Below are positions 22,651 through 33,921 of a stretch of DNA of 64,000 bases, in pieces. The translations under genes were made by a program, and so were the position numbers. Positions within the stretch are counted from its first letter, which is position 1; each line of letters starts with the position of its first letter. This stretch comes from Ctenosaura bakeri (lineage: Eukaryota; Chordata; Lepidosauria; Squamata; Iguanidae), in contig CAOLHI010001281.1 in the NCBI GenBank assembly GCA_948474755.1, positions 248,001-312,000 of the forward strand, read 5' to 3'. Under the pieces are notes generated by a model. That model was given only the letters and a program-made list of their open reading frames with translations. It was not told the origin of the DNA and did no database searches.

Positions 22651-23734
22651 GTCTGATTCTGAGTGTGCCTTTAATGTAAGATGACGAGCAATGGGGCTGT
22701 TTATCATCCCTGCCTTTTGCTTCTGGCTGTAGTGATTTTTTATATAGCTGGTCTTCATTTTATACTCTGTCATTGCCTAAAAAGAACCTTCCTAGATTGG
22801 ATCAGAGGTCCATCTAACCCACCATCCTGTTTCCCACTGTAGTCAACTATTAAGTCCAATGCTGAATCTGTTTAGAGATTTCTGGTTGTTTAATTGTCAG
22901 TATTTGTGCTTACACTTTAAACCATGGATCCTATTTTGATTGATTCTGTCAAAGGCCACTCTGAGCCATGAAGATGTCATAAAAATTAAATGATTAAAAA
23001 CAAAGCTCTGATCTTATTTCCTCTTCCTTTGAGGCCTGCCTTTTCTGAGATGCTGTCATTTGAATCTGCCAGATCTGTCAGTTTATTTAGACAGAAGCAT
23101 GTTTCCAGTGTTGATTCAGCAGACTTGTTAGCTTCTAATTTCTGAGGCCATTTTTAGTTCCTGCCCATTAAATATTGGAATTGTGCATTTACTTCTCTGC
23201 CATCTTGGATTTGAGCATAGATTATTACATAAGGTAGTTCACTTTCATCAGAGAAGGCTCCAGAGAAGCATTGTTGTAGCAGAATTTGAATTTAGAAATT
23301 CACCCATTTTTTATTTTGTTTTCCTTAGGAGAAGGTTACTACTCTTTCACTGAGTCTTTTCCAAATCTGAGGACTTCTTTTTAATTTGGATGTTCAGCAG
23401 CTTGATTGTATTCCAAGACTGTGAGTTTGCCTCATTATCAGATGCAATCTGTGTGATGAATATAGTGCTTACACCATTCAGACTGCTGAGCTGCCAAATT
23501 TCATGGGAACTCTTAATGACTACGGTCACATCATTGGTGCTCTTACATTTCCTTTCTTACTTTTTATCAATTCATTGTAGCTTTCTCTTTATTTCACATT
23601 TATGTCAATTTATGGAAGTACAATCTGATCTGCAGTTCCTTAGGTACATAGGAAAATGCCTTATGCTGAGTTGGACCATTGAACAATCCAGTTCAATATT
23701 GATAAGATGATAAAAATAGTACTAGTAATGGTAG
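22651..23734. other. Intron 1 stretch without recognised elements
   Basis: A 106-codon + frame (23390-23710) is hydrophobic but resembles no known protein. I see no repeat I can name. Confidence 0.4.
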
Positions 23735-25250
23735 CAGTAGCACTTTACTTATCTGTTAATGACATTATATACCAGTGTATGGAAAACTGAAGGGGAACAT
23801 TCTACTCTCCATGGGAAAAGAGTTGCAGAAACTAGGTGCAGCCACTGAAAAGGCCTTCTTTTAGATAGCCACAAATATTGTTTGTCTACTTCCATGTATG
23901 TCTGCTGGCACTTAAAGAAGGCTTATCCTGAAGATCTCAGGACCTTAGTAGACTCATATAGGAGAACGTGGCCCTTCAGATATGCTGGACCCAAGTTTTA
24001 TAGATCATAACCAGCACTTTAAGTTGTGCCTGGAAACAGATTGGTAAACAATAGCGGTGTTGTAACAAGAGAATTGCATGTTCGCTGTAACCCAGAGCTT
24101 TCTGAACTTTTCATGTTAGTGACACACTTTTTAGATATGCATCCTTTCATGACACAGTAATTCAGTATGTGGAAGCCGCCCTCTACCCGAGCTTGGCTCA
24201 CCGCCACCCTCGCCAGGGTCTTTCTTGGCCCGGGGCAGCAGCAGCAGGAGATTTAACCGCTCGACCTGGGCCTGGCCCAGCACTGCCTTCACCTGGGCCT
24301 GGCTTACAGCAGCGGTGGGAGAAGCAGCAGCTCCACCTGTTACATTTGTGCAACACACCTACACATCTCAGCCAACACACTAACATGTCATGACACACAG
24401 TTTGGAAAGCTCTCCTGTAACCAGATAAGTTAACAGTCTGGGCTAGCTGCAGTTTCCAAACACTCCGTGTGAGAACTCCATGTGATTTTACAGAACTCCA
24501 TGTGATTTTACAGTAATCCAAACAAAATGTAACAACGGTACATGCCACTGTGGCCATCTCTGACATCTCCAGGAATAGCTGCATTCAGCACACTAGTTTT
24601 AACTGTGCAAATGCACTTCCGGCCACCTCAGAAACTTGGACATCCAAGCCTGGGGCTAAATCCGGGAGTACATTCAAACTGTGAACCCGAGATTTCATAG
24701 AGAGTGTAATTCCATCCATCAAACTCTGAATCCTTGTTCCCTGATTTGCCTTTTGACTGATTTTTTCCCCCACTCTCATCTAGTCCGTCGTTACTCATGC
24801 CAGACATTGTTTTAGAACCAAAATGCTTCATTGGAATTTGGTGGAAAGGAACAAGAGTAGCAAGTGATTAGCACTTTGACACCAAACCCCAAACCTCCAG
24901 ATAACCTGTCCCAGCAGTTTCATGTATGTGTTAAATAACATGGAGGACAAACATAACCCTAAGATTCTCTACATACAAACAGCCAAGGAATGCCCCAGCA
25001 TCATCTTCTGAACTTATCCCTCCAGAAGGAATGAAACCACTCTAAAACAAGGTCTCACGGTTGCACCCCAGTGAGGTAGCCCAAAAGGATATCATGGCCA
25101 ACAGTGTCAGACTCCACTGACAATTCAAGTACAGAAACACATACTCCTTGTTCTTATCCCAGTGAAGATCATCTGTCAGTGTGACTAAAGCTGTCTCTGT
25201 CCTATAGCCAAAACTGAATCCAGATTGAAATTGGAAATTTAATGTAATAT
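23735..25250 (-). mobile_element. L2-type LINE ORF2 remnant, split by a hAT element
   Basis: Minus-strand translations give successive pieces of an L2/CR1-superfamily reverse transcriptase: Q-S-G-F-S-F-G-Y-R-T-E-T-A-L-V (25.2 kb), M-K-L-L-G-Q-V-I-like (24.9 kb), A-F-A-Q-L-K-L-V (24.6 kb), L-D-Y-C and V-W-K-L-Q-L (24.45 kb). They occur in correct order but in different frames, so the copy is dead. It continues after the hAT insertion (24093-24414) down to about 23735. Confidence 0.75.
24093..24414 (+). mobile_element. Non-autonomous hAT element with perfect 8-bp duplication
   Basis: The ends are CAGAGCTTTCTGAAC (left) and GTTTGGAAAGCTCTC (right), a near-perfect inverted pair. The 8-bp repeat CTGTAACC flanks it at 24085-24092 and 24415-24422. 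The element interrupts the L2-type LINE. Its GC-rich interior (around 24180-24320) makes long open frames on both strands which I do not treat as genes. A relative is at 57811-58248. Confidence 0.85.
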
Positions 25251-25406
25251 GCAGTTTGATCAATCTGAAAAGTGGAATTTAATATCCATTGCCTACTTCT
25301 TTAATGAAACGAGCACTGCACCGTGCTTTTTATTTTTCCTGTCAGTTGATTTAAATCTTGAATTATAGGAGAAAGATATCAGAGAGGAGCATACCTGTAT
25401 TTGCAG

Positions 25407-25462
25407 CAGAACTTGGAAAAGTAATTTGTTGTGCCCTCAGCTCCCAGAATCCCCCAGTCAGC
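25407..25462. mobile_element. Fragment of a small DNA element (CAGAACTTGG end)
   Basis: It starts CAGAACTTGGAAAAGTAATT and continues with CTCAGCTCCCAGAATCCCCC, the same arrangement as the left half of 60669-60799. The right half is not found. Confidence 0.4.
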
Positions 25463-26540
25463 ATGCATGTTGACAAAGGTTTCTCTTTACTTATTCTAAG
25501 CTGATTGTTTTATCAGACCGTGTTTTCCCAAAAGATCTTGAGTGAATATTGGGAACAGGGCTGCTGGGGAGATGGAAAATGAAGGTGGTACACGTACTGG
25601 GCAGAGTGACCTTTACATTTTTTCCCATAATAGAACTATCTGATCTTAACACTAATTAGTTTTTCTAAGATCAGGTGTTGTGTCAAACTTTTGACTTCTG
25701 CACAGTATTTAAGCAAAAACAATAAGAAATATTTACTCATATAGCGTGGCCCCTGGTACTTGATCAGAGTAAGTCTTCTTTCCATTCATATTGTTTATAT
25801 CGGGCAGACTTGTATGGCATTTGCTGTTCTGCATTTTGGTTGACATAGTATATATTGTTCTTGACATTGACTTTGTATGGGAACAGACAAAAAATCATGT
25901 TCTGTTAGGACAGGTTGGTTCCTTGTATATCTTTTGTTGCTTTAACCAAGAGTTGACCAGACGGTGACTAATATTCAGGAGATTCTTAGGAAGAGAGCCC
26001 ATTGTTTGGAAAGTAAGCATGTGTAATTCTATTTTGTTAGTCACTATTCGTAGCACTGTCAGCCTAAATTACCTTCATCCCTCTTTTAGCTCTCCCTCCT
26101 CTTGCCTCAGCTTTGCAGTGTCAGTAGGGATGTTTGCATTAGGTAAGTAGGTCAAAGTAGATTACTGTACTTCATTGTGCAAAAACTGCTCTAATAAGTA
26201 GATTAGGTTCCATAATGAAGGATTGTTCTGGCTGGTGTCTTAGTGTAGTCTAGCTGATAGGCAGAAATACAGTCCTCCTAAAACCATTTAACATTCTAGT
26301 GATAGGAAGACTCGAAGTAACAGAGAAGACATTTCGGAAATGATCTTTAGCGATGAACATTCTCCATGTCTGTAGGAGATGGGGAGAGGCAGTCTCTACT
26401 GGAATGTGTAGCACTGATTCTCACCAGTCTTTAGTTGGGGAGAAGATTATGGAAATAACCATTAGGGGTGTGAGTATTATGGAACAGCATGGAAAGTTAA
26501 ATAATGTGTGTCCTAAAAGCAGAAAGGCTAATTCTTCATT
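25463..26540. other. Intron 1 stretch without recognised elements
   Basis: Unique-looking and AT-rich; no exon or repeat recognised. Confidence 0.4.
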
Positions 26541-26741
26541 ATTGTTGCATGCCTTCAAGTGGTTTCTGTCTTATGGCAGCCCTAAGAAGAACCTATCAAG
26601 GGAGTTGCTGGGAGCTCGGTGTGTATGAAGCACCCGGGGTCACTCGGTGGTTTTTCATGGTTGAGCAGGGAAGTTGAGTGGGGAATCAAACTCTGGTTGT
26701 AATCAAATGCTCAAACCACTACACCAGTCTGGCTCTCAGCT
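26541..26741 (-). mobile_element. tRNA-headed Sauria-type SINE
   Basis: Minus-strand copy: the tail complement TTGTTGCATGCCTTCAAGTG is followed by CACCCGGGGTCACTCGGTGG, box B complement GGAATCAAACTC and box A complement CAAACCACTACACCAG ending at CTGGCTCTC. Confidence 0.8.
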
Positions 26742-28220
26742 AACTCATAGTCTACTGAATATTTTTGTTTTCAGATCACATGGAAGTGGTTTTAAGCCAT
26801 ATCATTGTTTATGTTCAGAAATACATTGAATGGCTGTAATTTTATGTAATAAGAATTGTTGTAGTATTCTCATTCATAAAAAATTAGTTTATTGAAAAAA
26901 GTGATTAACTGCACCTTGTAGTGTTACAAAAATAGACAATCACATTAACTTAAATTGCAAAAGTCTTTTCATGTTGGGGATTACTTTTAAAAGCATTAAG
27001 ATCCCTGGATTGGTTTCCTCAGAGGGCAGCATGGTTCAAGATTTACTTACCTGGTTTCCACCAACATACAAGGAGGAGGCGTCTAACCCAGTCACTTAGT
27101 TGCTTTCCTTATGTAAAAAGCAACACATCTGAAGAAGTTCGTGTTCTTGTAGTGATTCTCCATGTGAGCAAGGCTTAGTGAAGTCTGCACCAGTGCTTCT
27201 CAATGTCATGGTCCGTGGACTGGTGCCTGTCCCTGAGCCATCTATTGCTGGTCCCAGGACAGCTTCCAGAAAGAATCAAACAGTTGTAGCCCATGGGCAC
27301 AAATGTGTTATCGTAACCTGGTATGTTGGGAAAACAAAATTGATGATGCCCCACGTCAGGTAGCTTAAGAAGCACCACCACAGACCCCTTTGGAATGGAT
27401 GGCATTGGATAGCTGTGGCATTTACGTATATCCGTGCAAATCTCTCTGCTTGTAAACAGATTTGTACAAAAACACTTGAAGTATCTATTGTACTCTTGTC
27501 TGAGACGCTGACATTGCAGAGTGCAAGCTGAATCTCCCTGTGCTTAGGGAAAAGAGGGTTGAAATAGAATCCTTACAAAGAAATTTCAGAAAAGTCTTGC
27601 CAAAGGGAATTGCTTCTGAGATATGAAGCACAATATACTGGAAGAAGTGGAAATGTTGCATTTTCATTGAGATGCATGAAACAGTAGTGAGCAGGATTGG
27701 TTCTACTCTAGGAGAGGAACAAAGGAGAGGGAGTACCTTTGCTTTGAGGTGGTGGTTGAATTCAAAAAAACATGGTTATAGCCATTACTCTGCTTCCTGA
27801 TTGGGCTGTAGGTAGAGAAAGGCCTAAATTTGTGAAGCTGAATCCAGAGAATGGAAAATGGAAAGAGAAAGTCAGCGGATGCTATGCTTTACTTTCCTGT
27901 TTTGATTCTGAAATAAACCTGAGGCAAAGCCTGGTTTGCTGTAATCACTGAATTACAGCAATTTAAAAATTTCTAAATATCCACATATGAGAAATGTCTC
28001 CCTATGGACCGCTCATTCAACCAGTGAAACTCTGGAATATCTTATTTTGATCTTGGCTTACCTATTGTCAATTTGTCACGTTTTCTTTGAAGTCCCATAT
28101 GCTCCATTATTGTTTATTATTTATATCTGGAACACTAATAAGATAATAGTTATTTACCTACTTTTTTATTAGTTTGATTTTTTCTTTGCTTCTTGTTATA
28201 TTAAATACATTTTTAAAATC
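26742..28220. other. Last part of intron 1
   Basis: At 27191-27377 imperfect inverted ends (CAGTGCTTCTCAA / TTAAGAAGCACCA) may mark a small hAT-like element, but no 8-bp duplication is visible. Nothing else is recognised before the exon 2 acceptor. Confidence 0.4.
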
Positions 28221-28259
28221 CTGACATCTGTTCCTTTGCACTCTTTCCTTTGATTACAG

Positions 28260-28482
28260 TTTGGTGCTGAATTTCGAAGATTTTCTCTGGATCGCTATAA
28301 GCCAGGGAAGTTCGAAGACTTCTACAAACTTATCCTTCACATTCATCATATATCCAACATGGAAGTAATGATTGGATATGCAGATATACATGGGGATCTT
28401 CTTCCCATTAATAATGATGACAATTTCTTCAAGGCTGTTTCAAGTGCAAACCCACTGCTTAGAATTTTTATACAAAAACAAG
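28260..28482 (+). CDS. PARD6G: PARD6G coding exon 2 (PB1 domain, residues 25-98)
   Basis: Second coding exon of Par6 gamma: 74 codons plus the first base of the next. It reads [12 protein letters not shown], then K-P-G-K-F-E-D-F-Y, the acidic block [17 protein letters not shown], and ends L-L-R-I-F-I-Q-K-Q. This is the bulk of the PB1 domain, which binds the PB1 domain of aPKC. The strand carrying the contact lysine is in exon 1. H-H-I-S-N and [12 protein letters not shown] fit PARD6G better than PARD6B. The acceptor is TTTGATTACAG. The donor is CAAG|GTAAGG at 28483, phase 1, so a glutamate codon (G|AR) is expected next, as in the family. No frameshift or odd residue is visible. The semi-CRIB and PDZ domains are outside the window. 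Confidence 0.96.
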
Positions 28483-30695
28483 GTAAGGTGACATGGTCAC
28501 TCATCTCCTGAAAATATAAGCCATTTGTCTTTTCAAATAATTTATAGATTTTGGAACCCCAGTTAATAGGAGAATATTATTTGTATTGGTTCCTCAGGCA
28601 CGGTATATAAAGAGTATGTATAAACTGTTATGGAATAAAGAGAGAAGAGTGAAGTGGATGAGGATATCAGAATAGCATACACTTACAATAATTTGCACAT
28701 TGCTTTCAAATGCAAGTGATGTTGTTTATACTTTAACATTATTTAAAATTGTAATTTGTATCCTTTTTTAAAAAAATAAAATAACAGCTGAAGTTCCAGA
28801 GAATGTTAGGTATGCCATCCATGGGCCATCAATGAGTGGTACATCCTTACCTGTAAACTGGGTGAGAGAATTGATGTCTACCTCCACTTTCTTTTCTCCC
28901 TGCAGCTGTAAAGAATTAGAAACCTTTTTTTTTTTTAAATTATGCTCTAGAAGTTGGCATATTTTTGAACAGATAAACACACAACTGTCAAGGGAAAGAA
29001 CAATCTGTGTTATATTACTTCTTTCCCACTCTTGCATTAGTTCCAAACTCCACCCAGTTTGGTTGCCTAATTTATTTCACTTGCATATTAGCTATCCCAA
29101 ACTATTGCTAAACCATTCTCAGGATTTCAAAGCAAAGCAAAGACTTTGTTCCCATGTGGCTCTGTTTAGAACTGGTTCTGACAAAGCTAAGCTACAAGAT
29201 CATGGAGTATTACAAATGAGAGTAAGCTCTGTTAGTAGTGACTTCCAAACCAAATGTATCCTGTGGACCTTTCTTGCACAGTTTTGTATGATGTGTTCGC
29301 CCATGTGCATATAATGTAAGATTTAAATGTGGCTCAATTATGATGTAGGCGTCTGGGATTGTCTTCTGGTTTTCACAACTGGGGTGTGACATTTTATTGT
29401 ATGATGCTATGGGGAGTGGTGGTCTTGGTTGGGCTATAATGTGTACTGTTTCTTGGTCACCACAAATGACCACTGTTGGCAAATAGCAAATGTGGCTTAG
29501 GTCATGAACAACAGCTTCTTCTTTTGTCAGGCCAGTGTCAATTCAAATTTACTTGTATCTCCAGATCAATTCTCTTGAAAAAACAAGGTACGCTTCTTAT
29601 TTAGCTTGGATAGAGTACTGGAAAATGCAGAGCCTGATGATCTTGCATCACATTGTTACAGTGCTCTTTTATTTAAAAAAAGAAGCAGCAGAGAGGAGGT
29701 GGGGGGAAAGGAAGAATAATGGGGTGGGGAAAGTGCTTTAATCCTTAAGTGCCTGAAGTAAACACACTGATACGTTTGACAATTATATTTTGGAGGCGGT
29801 AGAATGTTATCCCTAAAGCCATAGCCAGTGTTAAATCTGTTTGGAGTAAAATACATCTTCTTCCTCTGTCTTCTTTTTGTATTCCCTTACCAGTCATTAT
29901 AGCTTTACAGCTGGTGTTCAATTTCACTGTTTCAAACACAGAACAAATTAAACTTTTTTGGTATGTTGTTCCTTGGAATGTGTTTGGGAGCAATAGGTAC
30001 CTAAAGAGACTGCTAAACTCAGTTTTTTGAATGCCACCCGCTAAAGGGGAGTACAGCTGCCATGGTCTGACTTCTCTTTTTGGCCCAAAACAAAACATTC
30101 CTTCCTGCTTTTAATTTTAATTATTAATTTTTTTTCATTTTTAAAAACTGATCCATTTATGTGCTGTTTGAATTGCCATTACAGTATTTACTTTGTTAAG
30201 TGTTAATGTATACTGCCTAGAGATTCCCTGTGGATAAGTATGGCTTATGAATTTTGATGGTGGAAAAAAGGACACAGTCTAATTGTTAGTTCCAACCAGA
30301 GTGAACCTGCAGAATAATTGTGGTTTATGTCAAGTGTTGAGTTTCATTCAGGAATGGATTCAAAGAGTCTTCTCTAGTTGGGACTAACACTTGCATTTAA
30401 GCTTAAGGTTGTACTTAGGTGCTCAGCTTTTCTTTTTGTTCCTGGGATCAGAGCACTCAGGAACCCCAAAGTAGGAAATGAGAGTTTTCCTGCCATGTGC
30501 CATCTTACTTTGACACTGGCTGAGCAGGTTGTGACTAGATTACCATCTTGGACCAATATCCCTCTTTCATTTCAACATCAGGGAAAATGCACAGCTGTTC
30601 TGCTCAAGGGTTTTTCCTTTCCCCTGCTAAGTATGCTGAGCCATCAGCAGTGCTAATTGCAGTGGAAACAGACTTGTTTCACAGGTGGAGAAGTT
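28483..30695. other. Start of intron 2 without recognised elements
   Basis: Contains a 160-codon + frame (28832-29314) that resembles no known protein and lacks exon-like borders. No repeat I can name. Confidence 0.4.
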
Positions 30696-30840
30696 AATAG
30701 GCTGCAGCACGTGGACCCAGGTTTAAATCCCACCTGAGTTTGACTGGGGCGGCCTTGGGGCACATTGTATTCATTTAGCCTTTGCCCTGTCTTTGCAAAA
30801 TGGGAATGCTGCTTTGCCTCACTATGGTGATAAAGAAGGA
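30696..30840 (+). mobile_element. Possible MIR-like ancient SINE
   Basis: Box B-like CCCAGGTTTAAATCCCACC, a GGCCTTGGGGCA segment and TTTGCAAAATGGGAATGCTG occur in the order and spacing of MIR core SINEs (GGTTCGAATCCC ... CTTGGGCAAG ... TGTAAAATGGGGAT). The match is diverged. Confidence 0.4.
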
Positions 30841-32647
30841 AAGGTTATCTGCCCTGAGCCTTGGGGATTAGAGCAGGAGGCATATCTAAATGAAAATGTG
30901 GGAGAGGTAATAAGTGAGCCATCTTCTCTCTGCATTGATATGGATACACTCTTGTGAAGGAGAGTCTTTGCGCCCTGATGATGATGATGATGATTCCACA
31001 CCCACCCCAGACCATCTGTGCAGATTGTAATACAATATTCTTCATTTTAGATACTCATGGAAAAGGTTTTTAAACTTTGTTTGGATGGTGAGGAAAGAAT
31101 GGCTTTGTCCACTCACTGGCAGACAGACATGAGCAGAGAAGTTAGCTTGCCAGTGGGCACACCTATTTTCTTCTAAGGTCAATGTGCTAGACATTTTCTG
31201 CTTGTAGCATATGTTGTTCTCCTTCCCTGTCTGCTGCCACCAGTTCTCAGCTCATTCATGGCAAGAAACGGCAGCAGCCTTGCAGTGTAATGAGCACTTA
31301 ATCCTTTTTAGCTTTATGCAAATATTGGCATCTATGCAGAAAGCTGTTAAAACAGTTACACAGTATTTAGTGCTCTGGGCTGTTTCTCATATCCCTTTTC
31401 TTATCCTGTTTTATTTACTTATTATCTTGGCCTTCCAGAGCTCAAAATGGTTCCTAGAAGGTCTCCTGTCCAGGTATTGCCCAGTCTCTGATCTTTTTAA
31501 AAGCATGCCAGCTAGACATACCTTCATATCTATGCCTTCCTGCCACCATTAGCACTCAACTATCACTTAAAAAAAAAAAGTAGTGTTTTGTCCCTCTTAA
31601 GTACAGTATGACACTTCTCCTTTTTCACTGAGCCTGTGATATTTGTTAAAAGGGTATCTATCTGGTAAGATTTGCCAGTGGTATCTGGTTTGTTTTTAGC
31701 TCTGTAATGGAGTACAGGAAGTAATCCTAGGAAAAGAAGTCATGCTTTTCTGCAGTGCACTTCCATGCTCACTGTGGGTAGCAAGTTCATGAATCCTGTC
31801 ATAGCCTTTAGCTGTTGTTAGATTTGTAGGCTGGTGTGTATGAGAGAGAAAAAGAAAAAAAGAAGAACAGTACAACATTTTCACTGCTGGATTCAGCAGT
31901 GTAGAAGTGATGCTTCTCGTTACCAGTGGGCTAAGAACATCTTGAAAGTGTGCCAAGAATGTAAGAAGAGACACATTGGATGAGACCAAAGATGTGTCTA
32001 GTCCAGCGTTCTGTTTACACAGTGACCTGCCAGTTGTCTGTACAAACCCTGCTCTTCCGGGCAAGAAGTTCCGTGGGAGATAATTTTGGTTTTGGGACAA
32101 GTAAGCCCCGTGATCATGTAGCAATCTAGACTGTGTTATTGTTTTGTGCAAAGTAGATGTCGACAGGGTTTTGAGAGTGCTGAATTGGTCCCCAAACATG
32201 AACAGCATGGTATACAAAGCTCTAGTAATGTATTGTGGCAATCAACTCCCAGGCTAGCATTTGTTTCAGTGATTTCTCCTAGCAACCTATTTCAAGCATC
32301 AGTAATAGTACAATGGTGTGTTCTTCTTTTCTTAAATAGCAGCCTAGAGGCAAGATGTGGTTGACCAATTTTTATGGAATATTTGTGTAACTGAACATCA
32401 AACAGTCAATAAAATGAAAGCATTTACACTTTTGACTGCCTTTTCTTCAGCAAAAATAAAAAAGATGCTTCTCGCTTTTCTGAGGCTTGGTTTCTAAGGC
32501 CTAGCCCTTAGCTAATATCCATGAATGTGCTAGAGAGGCATAGTTGTGGTGCAGGCCCTCATAAATTTGTTCTTCAGTAATTAATGCCAACTGAACCTGA
32601 AATGTTTCCTGTAGTAGCAGATGTCAGCTTCATCAGACAATGTACAT
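30841..32647. other. Intron 2 stretch without firm elements
   Basis: A (GAT)n short tract lies near 30978-30993. The 31440-31510 segment (GGTCTCCTGTCCAGGTATTG) hints at a 5S-headed SINE but is too short to call. The 181-codon minus frame at 31696-32241 resembles nothing known. Confidence 0.4.
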
Positions 32648-32846
32648 GTGTATGTGCCTTCAGGTTGGCTGTTGACTTATGGCAGCCACATGAATTTCAT
32701 AGAGTTGTCTTGGGCAAGGAATACTCAGAGGTGATTTTGCCAGTTTCTTGCTCTGAAATATGGTCTACAGCACCTGATATTCACTGGTTGTCTCCCACCC
32801 AGGTACTAACCAGAGCTGATTCTGCTTTGCCTCCAAGATCATAATA
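32648..32846 (-). mobile_element. 5S-rRNA-headed SINE with Bov-B-like tail
   Basis: On the minus strand the head reads ATCTTGGAGGCAAAGCAGAA, TCAGCTCTGGTTAGTACCTG, GGTGGGAGAC, matching the 5S rRNA internal promoter region (box A, intermediate element and box C part). It is followed by a Bov-B-like tail that ends at the complement of TGTGCCTTCAGGTTGGCTGT. This is the clearest 5S-headed copy in the window. Confidence 0.8.
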
Positions 32847-32910
32847 CCTTTAGGATATCTAGGCCCAAAATTTGGAATAGTCGCATGGGTGCCTTAGTCC
32901 TGAAGGGGCA

Positions 32911-33598
32911 AGTACTCACCTGCTTAATGTCTGTGTCAAATGGTGACAAAGTCACAGCATAAATATCAGTAAAAAGACTAGAACCCTATGTGGAAATACC
33001 CAGATGCGTAAGGACAGGGGGATGTGGGAGGTGTTACTTTTCTGTGCTCAGTCAAAAGACAAGTAATGTTGACGTGCAGAAGTAGTTTGTAGTGCTTGGA
33101 CCTCAATTTTTATTTGTACTGAGTGGGGTCCAGAAATGTGCATGCTTGGTAGAATTTTCAGGTACCCTTTTTTCAGATGGCATGTGCTTGATGAGTTGTT
33201 CCAAAAGATGGAGCAACGGTGCAAAAATCCTTTGCAACACAGACAGCAATGAAAAAAATGCTGTTTGCAGGAAACCTGCCAGCCTGTAGTGGTGCATGGA
33301 TAATAAACTGAATGGGTATTTCCAGTGGCAGAGCTTGGAGTGTGGGGAGGGAGGGCGGAGAGGGTATGGCTACGACACAAGGATGTGGCCATGGTATGTG
33401 GGGGCGTGGCCAGGGTGTGTGGGGGCATGGCTATGGGCCGGGCCACCCCAAATACATTGCCACCCAGGGCGAGCCACCTCCCGCGTTCCCCTGTCCTTAT
33501 GCATCTGGGTATTTCCACATAGGGTTGCCAGTCTTTTTATTGATATTTATGTTGTGTCTTTGTCACCATTTGACACAGACATTAAGCAGGTGAGTACT
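32911..33598. mobile_element. Element with ~110-bp terminal inverted repeats, unclassified
   Basis: The arms 32911-33020 and 33488-33598 are reverse complements with only a few mismatches and one or two small gaps. They start AGTACTCACCTGCTTAATGT and end with ACAGGGG. Both outer ends contain TA inside AGTACT, which would fit a TA target duplication, but this is not proven. The 467-bp interior has no transposase frame. A second, hAT-like start (CAGTGGCAGAGCTTGGAG, about 33328) and a GC-rich repeat with GTGTGGGGGC units lie inside the right half. Confidence 0.7.
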
Positions 33599-33745
33599 CT
33601 AATATTTTATTATTACTGTTTTATTCATTTATATCCCACTTTTCTCCCAATAATGGGACTCAAGGTAGCTTACAACATATCTGAAAATAATATAGATTAA
33701 AAACAATACCAGGTCATTAATAAAAGTATAAATAAGAGTTATTTC
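33599..33745. repeat. Possible LINE-derived tail
   Basis: TTATATCCCACTTTTCTCCC followed by GGGACTCAAGGTAGCTTACA is a phrase seen in many reptile LINE 3' regions. A related one is at 47150-47210 (TTATCCCACCTTTTCCCC, TCTCAAGGCAACAAACG). I cannot name the family with certainty. Confidence 0.35.
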
Positions 33746-33861
33746 AAAAGCAATTAAACAGTTTATAAAGTATATAATTTATAAAACCTTTCTGGCACAG
33801 TAGTATTTTCTTTTAAGGAAAATTCTATATATCAGAGTGATAGAAGAGAAATGAAGGTTTC

Positions 33862-33864
<3 letters not shown>

Positions 33865-33900
<36 letters not shown>

Positions 33901-33921
33901 GTATATGTATATATATATATA
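33865..33921. repeat. (AT)n microsatellite with GTATAT interruptions
   Basis: About 57 bp of alternating TA with three GTATAT-type variants. Confidence 0.95.

Larger units (their letters stand above)
5581..28259 (+). other. PARD6G: PARD6G intron 1 (22.7 kb)
   Basis: It is bounded by GTAAGG at 5581 and TTTGATTACAG ending at 28259. The acceptor has a pyrimidine-rich tract (about 28229-28253) and a good branch-point candidate, CTGAC at 28221-28225. The intron is phase 0. The reading joins ...V-K-S-K to F-G-A-E-F-R-R-F without a gap, as in other Par6 proteins. The intron is filled with the repeats listed separately; no other exon is supported. Confidence 0.92.

Noticed and set aside
24131..24584. 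GC-rich frames of 75-128 codons on both strands
   Set aside because: They run through the interior of a hAT element and into the L2-type LINE remnant. The LINE part explains the protein-like pieces.
28832..29314. 160-codon + frame just after exon 2 as an additional coding exon
   Set aside because: No similarity to Par6 or any known family. The protein must continue with a semi-CRIB and PDZ region, and the frame is interrupted by T-runs and lacks suitable splice sites.
31440..31510. A third 5S-headed SINE
   Set aside because: Only one phrase (GGTCTCCTGTCCAGGTATTG) fits, and no tail is visible.
31696..32241. 181-codon minus-strand frame
   Set aside because: The composition is that of random AT/GC-balanced DNA, no motif is recognisable, and there is no promoter or splice context.
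32780..32846. 5S rRNA gene on the minus strand
   Set aside because: Only part of 5S is present, it is diverged, and it is fused to a Bov-B-like tail. It is the head of a SINE.
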